From contig CANHBY010000016.1 in the NCBI GenBank assembly GCA_947458895.1, forward strand, positions 1-9,874: DNA of 9,874 bases. Direction: 5' to 3'. The notes under the pieces were generated by a model. That model had not been told where the DNA came from and searched no databases. It saw only the letters and a program-made list of their open reading frames with translations. Made by a program: the position numbers and the translations under genes. Numbering within the stretch: the first letter of the stretch is position 1; each line of letters starts with the position of its first letter. Source of the DNA: Burkholderiales bacterium (GTDB lineage Bacteria; Pseudomonadota; Gammaproteobacteria; Burkholderiales; Burkholderiaceae_C). This document shows positions 5,794 through 9,874 of the stretch, one piece after another.

Positions 5794-5953
5794 GGGTGTG
5801 AAAACGCCCGCCTCAAAAATGGCGTTGACCGACTGATCGATTGATCGATTGAATTTTCTGATTTGAGTAGGAAAGCTCTGATGGAGCCCCGGGTAACGGA
5901 CTTCATCAGAGCTTCCCCCGACGGTGGAAGGCGAGGCCTGAAAGGGCCCCGTC
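5794..5953 (+). promoter_or_regulatory. Structured 5' leader of the prkA operon (three hairpins)
   Basis: Hairpin 1 is GGGUGU-GAAA-ACGCCC (5794-5809), six pairs with one G-U and a GNRA tetraloop, almost exactly at the predicted 5' end. Hairpin 2 has 14 pairs (5873-5886 with 5901-5914, including one G-U) around a 14-base loop, CCCCGGGTAACGGA. Hairpin 3 is GGCCU-GAAA-GGGCC (5935-5948), again with a GNRA loop, and sits on an outer helix GACGG/CCGTC (5920-5924 and 5949-5953) with a 10-base bulge on the 5' side. The ribosome-binding site follows 17 bases later. I do not recognise a known riboswitch class. Possible roles are RNA stability, translation control or ligand or protein sensing. Confidence 0.55.
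5834..5849. repeat. Tandem TGATCGAT pair
   Basis: TGATCGAT occurs twice in direct succession, followed by TGAA. Each copy holds the palindrome ATCGAT. It lies between the first and second leader hairpins of prkA. It may be a regulator site or single-stranded linker; no function can be assigned. Confidence 0.6.
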
Positions 5954-5981
5954 TCGTATCGTGACCAATCAGGAGATCAGC

Positions 5982-7904
5982 ATGGACGTCATCAGCAATT
6001 TCGCCGCTCGCTTCGATCGCACCCGCGAAGAAGAAATGTCTCTCGAGGAATACCTCGCAGAGTGCAAACGCAACCCCATCACCTACGCCACCGCGGCCGA
6101 GCGCATGCTCAAAGCCATCGGTGAGCCGCAAAGCATTGATACCCGCAACGACCCGCGCTTGTCGCGCCTCTTTGCGAACAAGGTCATCAAAATCTACCCC
6201 GCCTTCGCCGAGTTCTACGGCATGGAAGACGCCATTGAACAAGTGGTGAGCTACTTCCGCCACGCGGCCCAAGGCCTGGAAGAGAAGAAGCAAATCTTGT
6301 ATTTGCTGGGCCCTGTGGGTGGCGGCAAGAGCTCCATCGCTGAGCGGCTCAAAGCCCTGATGCAAGAAGTGCCCTTCTACGCCATCAAGGGCTCGCCGGT
6401 GAACGAGTCGCCTCTGGGCATTTTCAATCTTGAAGAAGACGGCCCCATCCTCGAGAAAGAGTACGGCATTCCACGCCGCTACCTCAATCGCATCCTCAGC
6501 CCCTGGGCGCTGAAGCGCCTCGATGAGTTCGGTGGTGACATCCGCAAGTTCCGAGTAGTGAAGCGCTACCCCTCCGTGCTCAAACAAGTGGGCATTGCCA
6601 AGACCGAGCCAGGTGATGAAAACAACCAGGACATCTCGGCCCTGGTGGGCAAGGTCGACATCCGCAAGCTCGAAACCTATGCGCAGGACGACCCCGACGC
6701 CTACAGCTTCTCGGGTGGCCTGTGCCTGGCCAACCAAGGCCTGCTGGAGTTCGTGGAAATGTTCAAGGCCCCCATCAAGGTGCTGCACCCCCTGCTCACC
6801 GCCACCCAAGAAGGTAACTTCAAGGGCACAGAAGGCTTCGGTGCAATTCCCTTTGATGGCGTGGTCCTCGCCCACTCCAACGAGAGTGAATGGAAGGCTT
6901 TTCGCAACAACAAAAACAACGAAGCTTTCCTGGACCGCATCTACATCGTCAAGGTGCCCTATTGCCTGCGCGTCTCTGAAGAGGTCAAGATTTACGAGAA
7001 GCTCTTGCGCGGCTCCTCATTGGCGGGTGCCACCTGCGCACCGGGCACCTTGAAAATGATGGCCCAGTTCGGCGTGCTCACGCGCTTGAAAGAGCCCGAG
7101 AACTCGAGCCTCTATTCCAAGATGCAGGTCTATGACGGCGAGAACCTCAAAGACACCGACCCGCGCGCCAAGAGCTACCAGGAGTACCGCGATTACGCTG
7201 GTGTTGACGAGGGCATGACCGGCATCTCCACTCGCTTCGCTTACAAGATTTTGAGCAAGGTCTTCAACTTCGACAGCACCGAGGTCGCCGCCAACCCGGT
7301 GCACCTGATGTATGTACTGGAGCAGCAAATCGAGCGTGAGCAGTTTCCCGCAGAGACCGAGCAGCGCTACCTGGCCTACATCAAAGAGCACCTGGCGGTG
7401 CGCTACGCTGAGTTCATCGGCAAAGAGATTCAAACCGCCTATCTCGAGAGCTACAGCGAATACGGTCAGAACATTTTCGATCGCTATGTCACCTACGCAG
7501 ACTATTGGATCCAGGACAACGAATACCGCGACACCGACACCGGTGAGGTCTTCGACCGCGCCGCCTTGAACGCCGAGCTCGAAAAAATCGAGAAGCCCGC
7601 TGGCATTTCGAACCCCAAAGACTTCCGCAACGAGATCGTCAACTTCGTGCTGCGTGCAAGGGCCAACAACGCTGGCAACAACCCCGCCTGGACCAGCTAC
7701 GAGAAGCTGCGCACCGTGATCGAAAAGAAGATGTTCTCGAACACCGAGGAGCTTCTGCCAGTGATCAGCTTCAACGCCAAAGCCAGTGCCGACGAGGCCA
7801 AAAAGCACGAGGACTTCGTCACCCGCATGGTGGCCAAGGGCTACACCTCGAAGCAGGTTCGGCTGTTGTGTGAATGGTATTTGCGAGTTCGCAAGAGCTC
7901 TTAA
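5982..7904 (+). CDS. prkA: PrkA (YeaG), AAA+ stress protein / serine kinase family
   Basis: PrkA is an AAA+ ATPase long annotated as a serine protein kinase; the B. subtilis protein has been reported to act more like an ATP-dependent protease. E. coli YeaG is linked to survival of nitrogen starvation and other stress. The 640-residue product matches YeaG along its length. It shows TAAERMLKAIGEP (36-49), RLSRLF (59-64), KQILYLLGPVGGGKSS (103-118, Walker A at 110-117), EKEYGIPRRYL, KTEPGDENNQDISALVGKVDIRKLE, HPLLTATQEGN and the C-terminal NTEELLPVISFNAK and LLCEWYLRVRKSS. ATG 5982 is chosen because AGGAGA stands at 5971-5976; a GTG at 5961 would lie upstream of that site. It is preceded by a sigma-54 promoter and a structured leader, and followed 33 bp later by yeaH. 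Confidence 0.96.
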   Translation: MDVISNFAARFDRTREEEMSLEEYLAECKRNPITYATAAERMLKAIGEPQSIDTRNDPRLSRLFANKVIKIYPAFAEFYGMEDAIEQVVSYFRHAAQGLEEKKQILYLLGPVGGGKSSIAERLKALMQEVPFYAIKGSPVNESPLGIFNLEEDGPILEKEYGIPRRYLNRILSPWALKRLDEFGGDIRKFRVVKRYPSVLKQVGIAKTEPGDENNQDISALVGKVDIRKLETYAQDDPDAYSFSGGLCLANQGLLEFVEMFKAPIKVLHPLLTATQEGNFKGTEGFGAIPFDGVVLAHSNESEWKAFRNNKNNEAFLDRIYIVKVPYCLRVSEEVKIYEKLLRGSSLAGATCAPGTLKMMAQFGVLTRLKEPENSSLYSKMQVYDGENLKDTDPRAKSYQEYRDYAGVDEGMTGISTRFAYKILSKVFNFDSTEVAANPVHLMYVLEQQIEREQFPAETEQRYLAYIKEHLAVRYAEFIGKEIQTAYLESYSEYGQNIFDRYVTYADYWIQDNEYRDTDTGEVFDRAALNAELEKIEKPAGISNPKDFRNEIVNFVLRARANNAGNNPAWTSYEKLRTVIEKKMFSNTEELLPVISFNAKASADEAKKHEDFVTRMVAKGYTSKQVRLLCEWYLRVRKSS

Positions 7905-7937
7905 AAGGCGACCCAACCGCCAGGAAGTGGAGGACGC

Positions 7938-9203
7938 ATGTTGCAAATCATTGATCGTCGCCTCGCCGGAAAAAACAAGTCCATCGGCAACCGTGAGCGC
8001 TTCCTGCGTCGTCACAAGGAACAGATTCGCGAAGCCGTGAAGCGTGCCGTCGACGGCCGCGGCATTCGTGATCTGGCCCAAGGAGAAGACATCCACATCC
8101 CCAAGCGAGACATCTCTGAGCCGGTGTTTCGCCATGGGCAAGGTGGCAAGCGCGAGATGGTTCACCCGGGCAACCGGGAGTATGTTCGGGGCGACCGCAT
8201 CGATAGGCCCAAGGGTGGACAAGGCAAAGGCGGTGGCCAGGCCAGTGACACCGGTGAAGGTGATGACGACTTCGTCTTTCACCTCAGCAAAGAAGAGTTC
8301 ATGCAGGTCTTCTTTGATGACCTGGCCCTGCCCAACCTGGCACGCACCACGCTGGCCGAAACGCCTGAGTTCAAGACCCACCGCGCTGGCTACAGTTCAG
8401 ACGGCACCCCCGCCAACCTGCACATCGTGCGGTCCATGCGCGGTGCCATCGGCCGCCGCATTGCGGTGGGCAGCGTAAGCCGCGGCAAACTGCATGCGTG
8501 TGAGGAACAACTGGCCGCGCTGCTGGCGCAGCCAAATCCTCCAGCCGAAGAAATTTTGATCCTCGAAAAAGAAATTGCGGTGCTGCGCAACCGGCTCGAC
8601 AAAATCCCCTACCTGGACCCCATCGACCTGCGCTACCGCAGCCGCGTGCGTGTGCCCCAGCCAACCTCCAAGGCCGTGATGTTTTGCTTGATGGATGTCT
8701 CAGGCTCCATGGACGAAGCACGCAAGGACCTGTCCAAACGATTCTTCATTCTGCTGTACCTGTTCCTCACGCGGCACTATGAACGCATCGAGATCGTGTT
8801 CATTCGCCACCACACGCAGGCCCAGGAAGTGGATGAGCAGAACTTTTTTCACTCCACCGAAACCGGCGGCACCGTGGTCTCCAGTGCCCTGGTTTTGATG
8901 GACGAAATCGCACGCGCACGCTACCCCACCGCGGAGTGGAACATCTACGGCGCACAAGCCAGCGATGGCGACAACTGGCACCACGACAGCGGCCGCTGTC
9001 GCGAGCTGCTGGAGAACAACATCCTGCCCTTGTGCCGCTACTTTGCTTACGTTCAAGTGGCCGAAGAAGAGCAAAGCCTGTGGGATGAATACGCAGCCCT
9101 GGCCAAGGAAACCAAGGGCTTCGCAGTGCGTAAAGCCATCGATGCAGCCCAGATCTACCCGGTGTTTCGTGATCTGTTCAAGAAAGAGGGGGCGCCCAAA
9201 TGA
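7938..9203 (+). CDS. yeaH: YeaH, DUF444 family protein with VWA-like domain
   Basis: The 421-residue product matches E. coli YeaH and the DUF444 family, the constant partner of PrkA. The N-terminus reads IDRRLAGKNKSIGNRERFLRR (5-25) and then ISEPVFRHGQGG (59-70) and VHPGN (75-79). A Gly-rich linker (about 93-106) and DLALPNL (128-134) follow, then a helical stretch near 185-225. The C-terminal part is von Willebrand A-like. FCLMDVSGSMD (249-259) holds the metal-ion site DxSxS (253-257), TETGGT (307-312) gives the expected threonine, and QASDGDN (340-346) the acidic end. AAA+ ATPase plus VWA protein is a repeated pairing (compare MoxR-VWA), so YeaH probably guides PrkA to targets or remodels with it. 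GGAGGA at 7929-7934 is the ribosome-binding site. The stop overlaps the spoVR start. Confidence 0.95.
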   Translation: MLQIIDRRLAGKNKSIGNRERFLRRHKEQIREAVKRAVDGRGIRDLAQGEDIHIPKRDISEPVFRHGQGGKREMVHPGNREYVRGDRIDRPKGGQGKGGGQASDTGEGDDDFVFHLSKEEFMQVFFDDLALPNLARTTLAETPEFKTHRAGYSSDGTPANLHIVRSMRGAIGRRIAVGSVSRGKLHACEEQLAALLAQPNPPAEEILILEKEIAVLRNRLDKIPYLDPIDLRYRSRVRVPQPTSKAVMFCLMDVSGSMDEARKDLSKRFFILLYLFLTRHYERIEIVFIRHHTQAQEVDEQNFFHSTETGGTVVSSALVLMDEIARARYPTAEWNIYGAQASDGDNWHHDSGRCRELLENNILPLCRYFAYVQVAEEEQSLWDEYAALAKETKGFAVRKAIDAAQIYPVFRDLFKKEGAPK

Positions 9204-9874
9204 ACCATCGTGTCGAACCTCCTTGGGGCACGGAGCGCCGTAAAGGCCAAGCCCCCGGCAAGCAGCACCGCAGAGCCGCAGACTTGGTGGTGCCACCGCG
9301 CTCCCACGAGCCCCTGCCCTCGCCCAGCGACTGGACCTTTGAGCTGATTGAGCGCTACCACGAGGTGATCCGGCAAACCGCCGAGCGCTTCGGCCTGGAC
9401 ACCTACCCCAACCAGCTCGAAATCATCACCGCCGAGCAAATGATGGACGCCTACGCCTCGGTGGGCATGCCGGTGAACTACCGCCACTGGAGCTACGGCA
9501 AAGAGTTCATCTCGACCGAGAAAAACTATCGCCGCGGCCACATGGGCCTGGCCTATGAAATTGTCATCAACTCCAACCCCTGCATCAGCTACCTGATGGA
9601 GGAGAACACCTTGGCCATGCAAGCCTTGGTGATTGCGCATGCGGCCTACGGCCACAACAGTTTCTTTAAAGGCAACTACCTCTTTCGCATGTGGACCGAT
9701 GCCTCGTCCATCATCGACTACCTGGTGTACGCCAAGAACTACATCGGCAGCTGCGAAGAGCGCTATGGCATCGACACCGTTGAAGAACTGCTCGACAGCT
9801 GCCACGCCCTCATGAACCACGGCGTTGACCGCTACCGGCGTCCCAGCCGTAAGTCGCTGGCCCAAGAGCTGTCA
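9200..9874 (+). CDS. spoVR: SpoVR family protein (YcgB), 3' end outside window
   Basis: The frame is open from ATG 9200 to the end of the window, 225 codons. The start overlaps the yeaH stop (ATGA), so the two are translationally coupled. After a ~40-residue N-terminal region, somewhat longer than in E. coli YcgB, it reads as the family: SDWTFELIERY, DTYPNQLEIITAEQMMDAYASVGMPVNYRHWSYGK, GLAYEIVINSNPCISYLMEENT, ALVIAHAAYGHNSFFKGNYLF, TDASSIIDYL and LLDSCHALMNHGVDRY. The histidine-rich patches may bind metal, but no activity is established. In B. subtilis SpoVR affects spore cortex formation. In proteobacteria it accompanies PrkA and YeaH as a stress trio, possibly acting on the cell wall. About half of the usual ~500 residues is present. 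Confidence 0.94.
   Translation, partial: MNHRVEPPWGTERRKGQAPGKQHRRAADLVVPPRSHEPLPSPSDWTFELIERYHEVIRQTAERFGLDTYPNQLEIITAEQMMDAYASVGMPVNYRHWSYGKEFISTEKNYRRGHMGLAYEIVINSNPCISYLMEENTLAMQALVIAHAAYGHNSFFKGNYLFRMWTDASSIIDYLVYAKNYIGSCEERYGIDTVEELLDSCHALMNHGVDRYRRPSRKSLAQELS

Larger units (their letters stand above)
5528..5981. other. 454-bp non-coding regulatory region between parB and prkA
   Basis: I see no convincing gene here. From left to right it holds a hairpin after parB (5542-5586), a T7 run at 5621-5627, a 16-bp palindrome (5673-5688), an AT-rich stretch (about 5700-5760), a sigma-54 promoter (5769-5784), a structured leader with three hairpins (5794-5953), a tandem TGATCGAT pair (5834-5849) and the prkA ribosome-binding site AGGAGA (5971-5976). 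The layout is that of an activator-dependent sigma-54 control region followed by a long 5' untranslated leader. Confidence 0.75.

Noticed and set aside
5748..6875. 375-codon open frame on the minus strand over the prkA leader and 5' half
   Set aside because: It mirrors prkA, a full-length match to YeaG on the plus strand; the opposite frame is open because of GC-biased codon use, and its protein resembles no family I know.
7017..8381. 454-codon open frame on the minus strand across prkA and yeaH
   Set aside because: It spans two real genes on the other strand and the gap between them; its hydrophobic low-complexity product is typical of an antisense shadow.

Overview
The window reads as chromosomal DNA of a GC-rich betaproteobacterium, most likely order Burkholderiales and probably Comamonadaceae-like. 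This rests on the character of the proteins (MnmG, RsmG, a LysE-type transporter with PGPGTL, ParA, ParB, type-2 ArgC) and on the mnmG-rsmG-lysE-parA-hydrolase-parB gene order. It is an inference, since no search was possible. Everything looks like vertically inherited core genome; I see no transposase, phage gene, tRNA, rRNA or CRISPR array.

Left part (1-5527): the chromosome-segregation neighbourhood. The 3' end of mnmG overlaps rsmG by ATGA. Two parS sites follow, one inside the 3' end of rsmG (885-900) and one perfect 16-bp palindrome just after it (1034-1049). A third parS-like site, split by a CT-rich spacer, lies after the LysE-family gene (1758-1781). parA is at 2005-2862 and parB at 4586-5527. 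Between them sit an opposite-strand argC (type-2 N-acetyl-gamma-glutamyl-phosphate reductase) and a small RBBP9/YdeN-like serine hydrolase. The hydrolase's 3' end carries a 97-bp imperfect palindrome with near-perfect 25-bp arms. ParB loads at parS and ParA moves the ParB-parS complexes, so this region encodes a complete ParABS system.

Middle (5528-5981): a 454-bp non-coding regulatory stretch. It holds a hairpin after parB, a 16-bp palindrome that could bind an enhancer-binding protein, a good sigma-54 (-24/-12) promoter at 5769-5784, and a predicted leader of about 187 nt with three clear hairpins, two of them closed by GAAA tetraloops.

Right part (5982-9874): the conserved stress trio prkA (yeaG), yeaH (DUF444, VWA-like) and spoVR (ycgB, cut by the window end). 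yeaH and spoVR overlap by ATGA. The sigma-54 promoter fits what is known of the E. coli yeaGH operon, which is activated by NtrC and RpoN under nitrogen limitation. The genes are familiar; the points most worth a second look are the split parS, the palindrome at the end of the hydrolase gene and the structured prkA leader.
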